Source: Chytridium lagenaria (taxonomy: Eukaryota; Chytridiomycota; Chytridiomycetes; Chytridiales; Chytridiaceae). From it: 48,819 nucleotides of DNA. The stretch's first letter is position 1. Every line of letters starts with the position of its first letter. Below the pieces are notes generated by a model. The model was not told where the DNA came from, ran no database searches, and was given only the letters and a program-made list of their open reading frames with translations. The position numbers and the translations under genes are program-made. Location: positions 1-48,819 of the forward strand of contig JAHLKC010000206.1 of assembly GCA_025449115.1 (NCBI GenBank), written 5' to 3'. This document shows positions 23,278-35,405 of the stretch, piece by piece.

Positions 23278-23475
23278 TTATTTCTTGAAAATGACCAACG
23301 CCAGAACGGGTCCCAGAATCCCACCAACGACCAGGACAACGATACCGAACGTGATCAAATGCAAAAAGGACCGACACCATTGTTGATTCGCCTCTCTATG
23401 AGCGTTGACAACAGGGTAAGGAGCTGGGAAATTAGGGCTCGCCATAGACTGCTGCCTGATGATTTTAGCTTGCAA
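23278..23475 (-). CDS. Small single-TM protein (C-terminal part of a gene paired with the LRR-SAM gene)
   Basis: This 65-codon frame contains PAPYPVVNAHREANQQWCRS, then a C-terminal TM helix (FGIVVLVVGGILGPVLALVI) ending FKK. The arrangement suggests a tail-anchored or type II membrane protein. Nearly the same sequence (PYPVV, EANQRWCRSFL, LGIVLLVVGG, GPVLALVIFKK in broken frames) ends the Ser/Pro-rich gene at 30567-31921. That gene likewise sits immediately upstream of an LRR-TM-SAM gene. Upstream exons probably exist here but I cannot place them. Function is unknown. Confidence 0.6.
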   Translation of the reverse strand: MQAKIIRQQSMASPNFPAPYPVVNAHREANQQWCRSFLHLITFGIVVLVVGGILGPVLALVIFKK

Positions 23476-23544
23476 GGGCTATCTCTCCTCAAATCAATGC
23501 TACCCTTACCGCAAGGCAACTCCCTCATCCAACGGTGCTGTTAA

Positions 23545-24070
23545 CCGTTCCCTCCTATCTCTTCTTTAACTCCCTGACCTTTACACCTTAATATAAAAAA
23601 TATTTAGCACTGGACTCCAATTTCTTAGTTGAACAATATGAATAGTGGGGTGGCTCTTTCATACGCCATACATCACACGCGCTTACCTCGTGTATAGTAA
23701 GGCGTTCACTGATTTTCCCCCCTCCTGTAATCAACTATTCTTCCATAGACATTGAGTGAACCATCATCTATCCTGAATATACGGTGAGGGAACGATCAGA
23801 ATGACTTGAGGATACATGTCAACGACAATTGCAGACGAAAATTCAAAGAAAATGAATACGTTGATTTCGCGTTAAGCTGTTGCTGGATGCGAGTTTTCTC
23901 ACTTTCAGCATAAGCAATGTGAATGATACGCTGCATGTCAGCACCTTGGCAGAGCTTGTAATAAAGGATTCGCTGTGAGTAACAGAAAACTTGATGAAGC
24001 CGAGACGTCATTTTTTTAAAGTGAAAAACCGTTGTTACACCGTGCATTTCAGTCGACAAGACCCTCCGTC
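23545..24070. other. Intergenic region between small TM gene (-) and SRP receptor (+)
   Basis: I see no gene, tRNA or repeat here. It should contain divergent promoters. Confidence 0.35.
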
Positions 24071-26421
24071 ATGCTCGACCTGTTCACCGTTCTAACAAAA
24101 GGAGGCGTTGTGCTGTGGTCAAGAGAGTTTGCAGAGATCAGGGCCGCATCATCTGGACATCCCATCGATGCGTTAATTGCTGATGTTCTTGTTGAGGAGA
24201 GAGCTGGCATTGATCACTATGACAAGGATTCTTATAGAGTGCAGTGGACATTTGCAAACGACCTTGGACTCATCTTTGTGGTCAGTGTCGACTTTGTTTT
24301 TCTTTTCAAACCATCCCGAAGGATGATTTATTGTTGGAACTTTTTCTTTGACCAGTGGCTGTTTTCGGTAACGCTGGTTATGGTAGACCGGGCTTCACAC
24401 TTTTATTGAAATTTCTTACCTTTAACTCATGTTGTGACAGGTGGTTTATCAAAGGATTCTGCAATTGACTTACATTGAGGAATTATTGGATCTTGCAAAA
24501 GGATCTTTTGTTACCTTGTTCTCTGATATCGTTGGCGACTCGTCTGCTCTCCACGTTTACGACTATGATGAAGCCTTTGATATCATTCTGAATGGATTGG
24601 AAGGACGCGCTACTGTGGTTCGTTCGATTCTCATGTCCTTTGATGAGCATATATTCTTATGACCTTTGATGAGTATATTGACTTATTGGCCTTTTTTTTA
24701 GGAAAAGAAAAAAGTTCCTAGAAAGTTTCAAGATTCGAAAAAGTTTGCCAACACTCTCGAAGGTTCAAAGGTAAAAGGTGGGGAAAGGGGGAGACGATTC
24801 ATAACGGTTGGCTAATGGGCGATTTCTCTGATTCTGGTAGAGTCTCCAAAGGCAGAAAAGGTATCGGAATCTGGGACAGAATCAACACCAGGGTCTCCGA
24901 ATGATATTGCAGGGAAGCTTAAAAAATTACAACTTGCGCGTAGTGGGAAAAAGTCACCGGCAAAGAAGGATCTACCGATAAAGGAGGAAGCGGATCAGTA
25001 AGTCATATGACGTCTTCACTCCATTTTGGGTTTTGAAATCTTTCGGTGTGAATAATTGGATACGTTTTAGAAAAAAAGAAAAAGGTGCTTCGAAGCTGGA
25101 ATGGTACCGTACCGCAAGACGGAGGAAAGAAACTCGATTTTAGTGAATCGAAAGATGATGCAGACGTACAAGCTGATGATTGGGTAGGGCATTGATGTTC
25201 AAGGAAGCCATCATACTGACCTACCTTGTTTAGGTGGACAGGGCCGCGATGGGAATGAGGACGTCAGACGGATTGTATGAGGCGGCTGAGATGGATGACG
25301 TGGACGATGATGAGGACGATGAAGCTCGAGATTGTAAGTCCAATGCTCAACGACGAATGCACCCAAGTCCGGAGGCCTCTTTTCCTACATCAAATCCTTT
25401 ACCAGTCAAAAAGCGCTCTCGAGGACAGTGTTGCCCCGATCCTTGCTAAAATGAAAGAACACCTGATTACGAAGAATGTGGCGTCGGAAATTGCAGAAAC
25501 CCTTTGCAACTCAGTGAGCAGCTCTCTTATCGGACAGAAGCACGGAATTTCACTTATTTCTTCCACGGTCAAAACCAACATGGAGACGCTCTCAAGAGAA
25601 TCTTAACACCAAGGACGTCGACCGATATTCTTCGTGATGTGATGGCAGCCAAGGCTGAGGGAAGACCCTATTCGTTTGTTTTTATCGGCGTTAACGGTGT
25701 TGGGAAAAGTACAAATCTCAGCAAAGTTTGCTTCTGGTTGATTCAGAACGGGTTGAAGATCTTGATTGCTGCATGCGACACTTTTAGATCTGGGCTGTTG
25801 AGCAGCTCCGTGTGCATGTGAGAAATTTAACGGCATTGGAAAGCGGGGCGGTTGTGGATCTTTACGAGAGGGGTTACGGCAAAGACTCGGCGGCCATTGC
25901 AAGGACGCCATTAACTATGGTAATTTGTAGAAATGCTTTGAGGACTTGTCTAATTTTGATATTGAGTGTAGCAAAACAACACAAATACGATGTGGTGCTG
26001 GTTGATACGGCTGGGCGTATGCAAGATAATGAGCCTTTAATGCGTGCACTGGCAAAGGTATATGCGTGTTGATTTGAAGTTTCGACGATCTAACCTTTTC
26101 CAAAAAAAAAACGACACAGCTTGTCGCTCTCAACACCCCGACAAAATTATTTTCGTCGGCGAAGCTCTTGTCGGAAACGAGTCTGTTGACCAACTCACCA
26201 AGTTTAATCAGGCACTGCGTGATTTTTCTGGCATGGCCAACCCGCGGCAAGTGGACGGTATCATCTTGACCAAGTTTGACACTGTGGACGACAAGGTTGG
26301 AGCAGCGCTCAGTATGACGTATATCACTGGACAGCCCATCTTGTTTGTGGGGACTGGACAGACGTACACTGATCTGAAGAGGATGAACGTGAAGAGTATT
26401 GTGTCAACGTTGCTCTCTTGA
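24071..26421 (+). CDS. SRPRA: Signal recognition particle receptor subunit alpha (SR-alpha)
   Basis: This GTPase docks the SRP-ribosome complex at the ER translocon. The start [20 protein letters not shown] is the usual N-terminus of the SRX longin domain, which binds SR-beta. The charged linker holds KKxPxKKD and an acidic stretch ([12 protein letters not shown]). The NG domain follows: [12 protein letters not shown], then helical N ([20 protein letters not shown]). The G motifs are G1 [14 protein letters not shown]2 [13 protein letters not shown] (rejoined over a one-base gap near 25795), G3 [14 protein letters not shown]4 [16 protein letters not shown] and the final [10 protein letters not shown]. 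Introns lie at about 24279-24440, 24616-24701, 25930-25972 and 26059-26118. Frame breaks are seen near 25100, 25330-25400 and 25795. This is a single-copy housekeeping gene, so those breaks are best read as sequence errors. Confidence 0.93.
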
Positions 26422-26855
26422 TGATGATGATTATAATAATAATATAATGTACAAGCAAAAAAGGGATAATAATAATGAAATGAATAGGGTAATTAATTCA
26501 TGAATTAGAGACAATTCTCATCATTTATTATTTATTATTATTAATTAGTGGTGATGAGATTGCTTGGTAATTAGTGACCCAGGAGAGAGACACATTTCGA
26601 GCCCCTCTCTCTGCACACACAGCACCACCACCACCACCAACCACTTATTAAATAAATACTAATAATAAATAAATAAATCATTTCACCAGCGACGACTGTT
26701 ATCCATGCAACATCACCCAATTTCATTCCATTCACATCGAGTAGCATCATCCTGTTGAACCTACTCGCACTCTACGTTACGCATCATCAATCATCATTAA
26801 ATCATCCCCCCTCTCCATCCCATCCCATCCATCCCTTTACAACCCATCAAAGAAA
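26422..26855. other. AT-rich intergenic region with short microsatellites
   Basis: Contains (AAT/ATA)n runs at about 26430-26475 and 26530-26550, a (CAC)n run at about 26622-26636 and an (AATA)n run near 26650-26677. No gene is visible. Confidence 0.55.
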
Positions 26856-28911
26856 ATGATGATGGCCAAACCACATTCCCTCAAGTCCAAACGACCCATC
26901 AACATCACAAGAACCCTCAAAACATCCATAGTCCCCATCCTCTTCACCTTTGCATTCCTCGTCCTAGTCTCCCTCGTCATCGTCTCAGGCGTCCTGAACC
27001 ATGTAACGTTGACAGTTTCCGTTTCCTCAATGTCCTCATTCTCTTTTCCATATTTTTGTTGATCTGCTATAAAACAGAGAACGGTAAGCCCCCCCCCCCC
27101 AATCTCCCGCCATTCAGACCCCTTACCTGATTTTTTTAGGGTGACAGCAAATTCCATAGAGTCGTCATTTCGAAAGCTCCAGACGGTACAAACTCGACGT
27201 TTGCGCTTGCCAAAGATCAACTTAACAATGATACCAATAATCTTTTGAATTATAACGTCATTGTCGTCAAGGCGGTGCCGGTGGCGATTGATCCGGCGAA
27301 TTATAATTTTAGAATCAGGTTCTCGTTTTTTCCTAATGGTTAGTGGGTGAAAGATCGTGGGGGTGTTTTTTGGTTTGAGAAATGGTTTTTGTGATGGACG
27401 GCCTGCGAAGCGGGTAGACACTGGGGGTTATATGGTATGGGTTGGCGGGTATGATTTATTGAGCTGTAAAGCGAGGACCTCTTCATCGGAAAAAAAAAAG
27501 CCAATGATTCTTTTGACAGCCCAAACCTCATCTTGAATCATTTTCAAACTCCTCTAATCCCATATACTTATCCCTTTATTCCACCCTTCCTTTTAAAAAT
27601 AGGCGACTTTGCGCAGTTGAGACTTGGACAACAGGATGGAGCTTATTCATTGACAAAGGACATTGACGTTAATGTTTGGTAAAAATAATCCTCTCCCATA
27701 TTTTCTAAATGTTTCCATCTTTTTTGTTCTAACGATTTGTGTGTATTTGATGAATAGATTCTCATTCCGTCACTTTTACGAAAAACAACCTTATGCCGTC
27801 TAGAGAGATTGCATTTGGGTTTATTAGTGGAGGTTTGAAACATGATATTTCTTAACCTTATTTTTTTCACTCGGCTTCCTTACTTTTTGAAATGGCTATT
27901 GACCCGTTTGTGGTTTGTTTTTAGATTTTAATCATTACCCGTTCGACGTGTACAGCAGCACACCCATCATGATTAGTGGGAGATACAATAACGGGAATGC
28001 GAGTGATCTTCAGGATGTACCACTCAGAGTTGAGTTCACTGGATCCGTTTTAAGGTGAGAAATTATACACTTGCATCCCTATCCCCTCTACTTATTATAT
28101 TAATTAAAATAAAAACAGTTATACTGTTGAAGCACCAGGACTCGACGATCTCACTGCAACCGATGAATTTGAGACAGTGTACCGTGGTCAACTTATTGAA
28201 ATGGATATTGTCATCAAGAGGGCTTTTGCTACTATCGTAAGTCATTCTTGTTGCATTGTATATTTAAGTGATGTTAACAAATTATTATTTTATTTTCAGT
28301 TTTTTCTCAGTCATGGTCATGTTTATTTTATGGCTTCTCAGTCTTCTCGTTCTGGGCGTTGTCATTCAAATCTATTTCCGAGATCGTACCGTTGAACCAC
28401 CTACCGCTGTATTGTTGTGACGCTTTTGTAAGTATCATTTTTCTTCTATATTTATTCCGTCGTTACAGAAGAGTCTTATTTATTTTTTTTTGCTAAACCC
28501 AAATATTACATTGAATTCATGATATATAGATTTGCCCTCCCAGCTGTCCGGAACGCACAACCAGGAGCGCCTCAAATTGGTTGCATCTCTGATATTGTAT
28601 CCTTCTTTTGGCAATGGCCATTTCTGGCATAGCAGGTACCGTTTTCAACCCTCCCCCCTAACATTGTATTTTTACATCATTTGTTTTTTTAATTGGTTTT
28701 TTTAAAAATTATAGGCTCGTTAATTCTGATCAACTATACCCGGAAACACAAGATTCGAAGACCCAAACCTTCTTCTTCCTCTGGATCAACGTTTTTGAAA
28801 AAGGATGATGGTGGTGGGAGACTTTCGTTGGATGAACCTTTGTTTATGGTTGGAGGGGATGAGGATGATACAAGGACGTTGAATGATGATAGAAGACCTT
28901 TAATAAAGTAG
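26856..28911 (+). CDS. DUF4436 family membrane protein, copy 3 (divergent)
   Basis: The start ATG (26856) leads to a Lys/Arg-rich N-terminus and TM anchor (SIVPILFTFAFLVLVSLVIV). Exons then encode the extracytoplasmic domain (GDSKFHRVVISKAPDG, NYNVIVVKAVPVAIDPANY, GDFAQLRLGQQDGAYSLTKD, EIAFGFISG, HYPFDVYSSTPIMISGRY). The C-terminal membrane block reads FFSVMVMFILWLLSLLVLG, RTVEPPTAVLL, FALPAVRNAQPGAPQIGCIS, and a last TM (GSLILINYTRKHKIR). The HYPFDxY and FALPAVRNAQPGAP motifs identify DUF4436. The tail (28740-28911) is Ser/Asp-rich and ends RRPLIK. It is more diverged from copies 1 and 2 than they are from each other. Frame changes occur near 28300 and 28610. Confidence 0.82.
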
Positions 28912-30566
28912 TTGATTTGTTTTGAGATGGTTGTCGTTGTTATTGGTTGACTGTGTGGATATTTCATGGTTTAAGACAAAGTCACTGGAGAGCCGTATTT
29001 CCTCGTCACCGACTATTATAATTGTAAGTAAGATATGAGGACACGAGAAGAAAGTGACATTGGTTTGTCAAAGAAGGTGTTGATGCCTTTGACGGACTTC
29101 TGGGAATTTGAGGCACTGGAATTCACAAAAGGCCACAGGTTCATGGGTTTTATTCTGTTCAAATATTGTGTATACCTCATGATATCTTTTTGGGTTGGAC
29201 GAAGGCCAAGCTCACTGGGGAAGAAGGGAATAAATAAAAATGACTAGCAGCGTAATATCTTAACCACGAACCGGTCCGGTCGATGAAGTGTTTTGTGAAT
29301 ACCAACGCGAAACTTTCACTGTTGACTTTTGTGATAAAGTGCTAGGAAACAGTCAATGTGACCCAGTTGGAGATTTAGTTGACTGAGAATGACTTGCATA
29401 TCAGGAAGGAGGTGGGATTCTTTTCAAAATCATCACCAGCTTTTTTATTAATGAATAAGGACGGAGCACGTAGCAAAGTCTTCAAATTGCAGCTTTCATT
29501 TGATCTCTTGATTACATTTTATATAGAAACGTCATACACATATTATTAAAAGTACCGTTTCTACCCAAGTAAGCCCAAACCTTAAAAAATGCTTTCCTTC
29601 CGCTGCAGTTGTGTTCAGCTGGTCGAGACCTTCCGCGACGCTCCCAATGTGGTTTACACGAATGAAGTTCAACTTTTACATAACTTGATGCCAAAGTGGT
29701 TGGTAATGCTGATCAATGGTCTAGCATGACCGTTATTCCTACGGATACGGTTTACGGGTTCAAGGTGGAGTACTCTAACTTAGGTGTCTCCTATTTTTCT
29801 CAACTCATATTGGACGTGCTGAGATCATTCATGAATTACAACGCTAATAACCTCCTCGCGCTCCATCAACGGTAGCCATGCCGAGTTTGCTCCATACACC
29901 TTCTAGTTTTGCGGTTGCCTCCGTCCTCAAGGCTGCGTTTTGGTACCAGATGCGCGCAGAATACCTTTGTTTCCTCCCATATCAACTCTTGTAGCCAATT
30001 TGTCAATAATGGCGGCAAGAACCCTTTGTCGACAGTAGATTAGGTCAGAGGAGTTATCAAAGTGAAGTAGCGTTGGATGGCATCCTCTGGAGGGAGTAGC
30101 TGCCTCAGATACGCAAGCACCTGCTTTGGACGTGGCCGTCTTTCCTGACAAGTTGACGTCGCGTCTCTGACAAATAAATAAAAATAATAAATAATAAATG
30201 ATATTGAATGCTGATCAAGACATTATTTTCCTCTGTCTTTTTCCATTAATTAATTAATTAAAGAGTATTTAAATACTAATATAGGCCATACTCATAGTAA
30301 TAGGGTGTGGGGCTTGATTTATAAATGAAATTAAATAAAATAAATAAATATATATTGTGTCACTTTACTCTTTTGACAAAATCAAAGCCATTTATTTATT
30401 TGTTATTTATTTTAATGAATTCTATTACATATAAAGGAGGTGTGTCTTTTTGTTTGTCTTTTTGCTCTGTGAAATTGTCAATTTATGTTTTTTTTATTAT
30501 TCTGTTTTAGTTAATTAGTTAATTAGTTAATTATATACTTAATTCATTTATAGTGAAAAAGATGCA
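28912..30566. other. Long intergenic region without a recognisable gene
   Basis: No family-level match is visible. A minus-strand stretch around 29870-30170 has protein-like runs (KQVLAYLRQLLPPEDAIQRY) but carries a stop soon after. It may be a relic or a read with an indel. From about 30170 to 30560 the DNA is very AT-rich, with TAAT/AAAT and TTAAT tandem motifs (attaattaattaatta at about 30245; ttaattagttaattagttaa near 30510). Confidence 0.4.
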
Positions 30567-31921
30567 ATGACGACGATGACGACTACTACTAGAGGACGTC
30601 AACCGTCATCATCACTACTACCACCACCACCATCATCATCATCACCATCACCATCATCATCATCATCATCACTACCACGACTGCCTCCTCAAAGACTAGA
30701 CTCTGCTTCACCTAGTAGTAGTCGAATAAGATCTCTCTCTCCTCCAGTGAGAGGTAGACCACCTTTACCATCCATCCCATCATCAACATCATCAACCCCC
30801 AGGACTCAACCTGCTACACTCCCATCATCATTATCTTCTTCCCATGTTCGGGCTCAGTCTCCTCCACCAAGGCAAGTCGGTGCAAGCATGCCCCGTCCCA
30901 CCGCACCGCTCGCACTCTATCTCCATCAAGAAGACTTATCAAAGAAGAAGAACAACAACTACAGGAACAACCAATTACCCCCAGCATGAACCGCAAGATT
31001 CACCTCTACGCTACTACCTCAGACCCAGATTCTGGTGAATCCGCAAACCTCTCCCTTAAAGACGTCCGTCTGCCATTGTCACCACAAAAGCCCCTCCAAA
31101 ACAACTCAAGCATATCCGTTCCAACCCTCTCATTGAAATTCAATCCTCGTCATTATTATCATCGTCATCAACACAACCTACCACAATGACACCACTGCAA
31201 GAGCACAACCCATTTCTCCTTCCTCCCCACCCCTCGCTGAACTTGAAGTCGACACGGTCGACATTTCAGAAATGTACCGTCTTGATACCAATACTCCTTC
31301 AACACGACTCCCTCAACCTCATTCAGCAGGCGACCCGACCTTCCGCACCATCTCCCCATCCGCTTTCCCAGTCACAGCCTCAAATCTTCCAACAACCCAC
31401 AACAATCCCCACCACCACCTCATTCAACAGACAATAAACCCATCTCCCCATCCACTGTTCCCATCACCACATCAAGTTCACCTCCCCCAACTCTCACCAG
31501 ATCTCCGTCCCCTCCTCGTCGATGGCATTCCAACGCTTTTAAATAACAGACACCATGACCGAACACACAGACGAAGAACATCAGACCTCTCCACTAACCT
31601 CCAACCCGTCTCCCTTCCACGTCCTCCTCGCTTCTCTTTTCCCTCTCAACCTCGCACTGCGGGCGTATGGGTAAAACTAATTTCACGAGTGGCTACCCAA
31701 CAGAGGATCTCTTCCCTACCCTGCTTCCAATGCGGGAACATTTGGGAGAGGAAAAGCTGTGGGTTCCATGCAACGTGGAACCCTTCCTTATCCTGTTGTC
31801 AACACTCAGAAAGAGGCGAATCAACGATGGTGTCGCTCCTTTTTGATCACGTTGGGATCGTTCTCTTGGTCGTTGGTGGGTAATGGGACCCGTTCTCGCG
31901 TTGGTCATTTTCAAGAAATAG
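30567..31921 (+). CDS. Ser/Pro-rich protein with C-terminal TM helix, frames broken
   Basis: The start ATG (30567) opens a low-complexity region rich in Thr, Ser and Pro (TCA/CCA repeats, about 30600-30870). Several Pro/Ser/Gln-rich open stretches in alternating frames follow to about 31680. The 3' end carries the module shared with the minus-strand gene at 23278-23475: YPVVNTQKEANQRWCRSFL, GIVLLVVGG, GPVLALVIFKK and stop. Joining these needs several one-base shifts, so the exact protein cannot be given. The section at 31555-31630 (MTEHTDEE...) has relics upstream of LRR paralogs 3 and 4. A cytoplasmic disordered domain with a tail anchor, or a heavily O-glycosylated surface stalk, are both possible. 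Confidence 0.5.
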
Positions 31922-32508
31922 CAGCACCTTTTCTTTTCTTATTTTATAAGGCCATGTTTTCTTTTTTTCTTTTTTCCTTTCTGTTTTTGACTTTGTCTGT
32001 GTTTTAGTTTTTTGAGGTTTCATAGTGAGTGTTTTATTATCCATTCAATTCTTTCTCAGTTTGTTACTTCTAATTCGAGCATCAATGCCTTTCGTTGTTC
32101 TCTCTCCTATCCGACATACTTTACCGTTTCTTCTGAAATACAATTTCACGCTACCCTTTCCATTTAATCTCTCGTGGGATGTTGCATGTATGAGGCACTA
32201 TAGCCTAATTCTCAATTATAGTCCGTTCTCACTCACACTCCCGTTTTCCATAGCTCGTTTCACCTTTATTTTTAAATGAAGAATTGTAACCAAACCCCAT
32301 ACATCATGTATAGACTCGTCAGTGAGAATCTACACATTAAGTCAATCCTTTTTTGTGTTTATTAACAATAAGTAAACCTCAACCTTTTGTACAATAAAAG
32401 CGGTCCTCATGCCGATATTCTCTATAACGTATCACCTAGTTTACTCTGGCAAACTGAATGTCCATGGGTGCGCGTCAATGTGACCAAAATCCTTGTCTTA
32501 TATACACC

Positions 32509-32538
32509 GTATAAAGTTTATTTGTGTTGGAGCACAAA
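32509..32538 (+). promoter_or_regulatory. Conserved TATA-type core promoter of LRR-SAM paralog 2
   Basis: TATAAA (32510-32515) lies 29 nt before the ATG at 32539. The block gtataaagtttatttgtg followed by ggagcacaaaATG is shared with the other paralogs. Confidence 0.65.
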
Positions 32539-34672
32539 ATGATTGAACCGGTTGGTATCACTCACTTTAACATCTTTTGTTTTGTGCTCGGTTGTCTTTT
32601 GAATTTGAAAGGGATGTCGTCGAGCAGCGACTGCTCTGTCGTGTCATCGGCGTTTCCGTCGCTACGCATAAGTGCGACGGGATGCTGTGGTGAATCTAGA
32701 ATTCAGTGTGATTCAACAGGGCGTATCACTACACTGTAAGTTTAATATCTGTTCCTTATGCCTTTTGTCATTGTATGCTTTTTACTCATTTTGAACCATC
32801 ATGCTTGTTTACATCTTCATTTGCTGCAGAGGTCTTAACAACAGACAACTGGCAGGATCCATACCGCAAGAATTGGGCAGTCTTAGTAATCTTCAAGGGC
32901 TGTAAGTTCATTATCTGTTCTTCATCCTTCCATAGTCAGAAGCTTAATACCCATTTCTGAACCATCACGCTCATTAACATCTTCATTTGTTGCAGATTTC
33001 TTTACAATAACCAACTGACAGGAGGCATACCGTCACAATTGGGTGGTCTTAGTAATCTTCGATGGTTGTAAGTTCATCATCTGTTCTTCAACCTTCCATA
33101 TTTTTGAATCCCGGTTGTTATTTCTGAACTATCATGCTTATTTCATCTTCATTTGCATACTTATAACGAATAATTTTTTGAAAAACAGTTTCCTCGATAA
33201 CAACTATCTTTCAGGCACTGTCCCTGAATATGTCTCGAAAGTTACTTACAGAAGGTACTTCATCAGTTTGAAATCTATGTTTAGCCCTGCACCACGGACA
33301 ATGAATTCGCAGTTAACTCATTCCAATTTTTAGTGATATGTTTTGTAGTTAAGATTTTCTGTCTTTCACTCACCACATTTGCTCCTTTTTTGCGGCCTTA
33401 ACCTCCCGTTTTTAAAGCCATTGACCTGTAACTAACTGGCACTCTGTTCTGATAGTATTGAAGGGAATTGCTTTTCTGATGTTCGTAATTCCTCGGCATA
33501 CAGAAAGTAAGTTTATTTTTCTCAGTTATCTTCATGCGTTCACCCTTTATACTGATCATTGTTGCATGCATTAGTATAACCCAGCGATCTGAAGAAGACT
33601 GCCAACGCAATTCCCTGGATTCACGCCTTCAAGCTTTTCAATATCAAGCACCCTCCTTCCCACAGACACTTCTATCACCGACACTTCTGAAGCAAAATCC
33701 GCTAGTCTCACACCTTCAAATTCTGCCGCACCAGTGACCTCCATTTTACCAGACACTTCAAACACCGCCACCTCCAATGTTGTATCCCTGGTCTAATCAC
33801 AGGCGTCGTTCTTGGAATAGTTGTCATTCTTGGAGTCATTGCCGTCACTTTCTATATCCACCGCCGTCGTCATCGTCACAATGTCTCGTCAAAATCATTC
33901 AATTCCGAGAATGGCCCCACTCCAAGCTCGTCATACCATCCTCCAGCTGTTCCCCCAAGATTCACGACATAGAGGCCACCGTCACTCGTCCTTCTTTACC
34001 AATCACAAATCTACGATCAGAACCGCTCCCTCCACCTGACGATCCTCGCGACTCGAAATCTACCTTTTTTTCCGGATTGAACGCGATCCCAACGGCCAGC
34101 TCCTCACGCATTGATAAAGACTACAGTGTGATCCCAGCAGTGACAGATGTGCAAAACGTAAAGGCGGAGGAATTAACGCATTTGGGTTCTATGACTCTGG
34201 ATGGGACGCAAGGTCCGTCTCGTTACGATAAAGCGAATGAGGCTAGGATGGATCGCGTGATTGCTCCTGCTCGTGGATCGAGTATGATGGTTGTCACGTC
34301 TGGAGCAGGGCAGAGGTCGAGGAATAACGTCGCATCATGGTCTTGTGAGGATGTTGAAGATTGGTTAACTGAGAATGGGTTCGCGCTAGTTGTGCTTGAA
34401 AAGTTTAAATGTAGGAGTCGGTTTTTTTTTTTCGCTTTTGATATATTGTATTTTTCTTATGCTTTTTCTCGGCAGCCCATCAGATTGACGGATATCAGCT
34501 TCTTCTACTGTCGTCGAGCCGGCTTGTTGAGATGGGAATTACTGTGGAAACCATGCGAGATAATCTTCTTTACGCTGTTGAGCGACTACGAGTTCCCATG
34601 TCGCCTGGTATTGGAGTTTCAACCGCAGGAAGTATGACGTTTGCAAACGACGCCCCGCCGCAGTACTCGTGA
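32539..34672 (+). CDS. LRR-TM-SAM receptor-like protein, paralog 2 (two 72-bp LRR exons)
   Basis: Exon 1 (32539-32735) encodes a hydrophobic leader (FNIFCFVLGCLL) and the Cys N-cap (DCSVVSSAFPSLR, CCGESRIQC). Exons 2 (32830-32901) and 3 (32996-33067) are single LRRs: GLNNRQLAGSIPQELGSLSN and FLYNNQLTGGIPSQLGGLSN. The terminal repeat (33189-33254, NNYLSGTVPEYVS) and a GNCFSD exon (33456-33506) lead to a large exon from 33575, with QRSEEDCQRN, a Ser/Thr/Pro stalk and a TM region. Its tail holds LPPPDDPRDSKSTFFSGLNA, GSMTLDGTQGPSRYDKANEA and WSCEDVEDWLTENGFALVVL. The last exon completes the SAM domain to the TGA at 34670. Compared with paralog 3, one C is missing from aattccc(c)tgg near 33615 and another base is missing near 33790; both break the frame. 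Confidence 0.83.
32830..33067 (+). repeat. LRR exon-intron cassettes of paralog 2 (2 modules)
   Basis: Two 72-bp phase-2 LRR exons (32830-32901, 32996-33067) with a 94-nt intron whose sequence closely matches the LRR introns of the other paralogs. It is the shortest array in the family. Confidence 0.88.
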
Positions 34673-35405
34673 AAGTTTTCGTTCCTATTATTTTGTCACC
34701 TTAGAGTAGATGATATCGATGTTACCGTTTTCGCCTTAATGTTTGACGTGCGTTTTCCTCATGAGCCTGCTATCACTATCATTTTATATTCTTGATTTTT
34801 TCTTCCTTACAATTTGTTTTTGTTTTAAAGCCTTCCTTCCTTTTTATTTCCAAACTTTATTATTGCTGTCACAGCTCCGATTGGGCTATATTTGCTTCAC
34901 GACGTTTTCGTTTGGCTCTTTATTTCAGTTCAAATCGCGCTGTTAGTGCCTCCGCTTTTAATACTTTTAGTTGAATGCTCTTATTGTTATCTTACCAATC
35001 TCCTTGAAGCGGCCTCTTTGTATCATTAGATCACGCAACAGTAAAATTCTGTCGTTTAAAATACACTTTATTTGTTTCATTATTGAATTTACTGATTCTT
35101 CCACGGCTCTCTAACCAAACAGTATTGGCGGTTGAGGTTCGAAATGAATATTCTTTTTCGCTTTTGCGGCGACTCTTTGCTGACGTTACGTTGTAGTGCC
35201 GTATTTCGATTCTTATGCACGCTCTCCGCGTCAATCATCTTTGACACCGCCAGCATAACTTATAGTTGCTTAGCCCTCAACTTTCTTCTGAGTTCAATGA
35301 AGTGTATTTTCTTTCATAGGGTTAAATATTGTGCTGTAAGTTCCACATTATCAAGTTTTTTTGGGGATCCCTATTAATCAAAACTTCTGTAAATGCGAAC
35401 ATCCA

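Noticed and set aside
29715..29790. VIPTDTVYGF on the plus strand, resembling the Sua5/YrdC signature
   Set aside because: Only about ten residues match, no further Sua5 motifs follow and the upstream frame closes at once. Judged chance.
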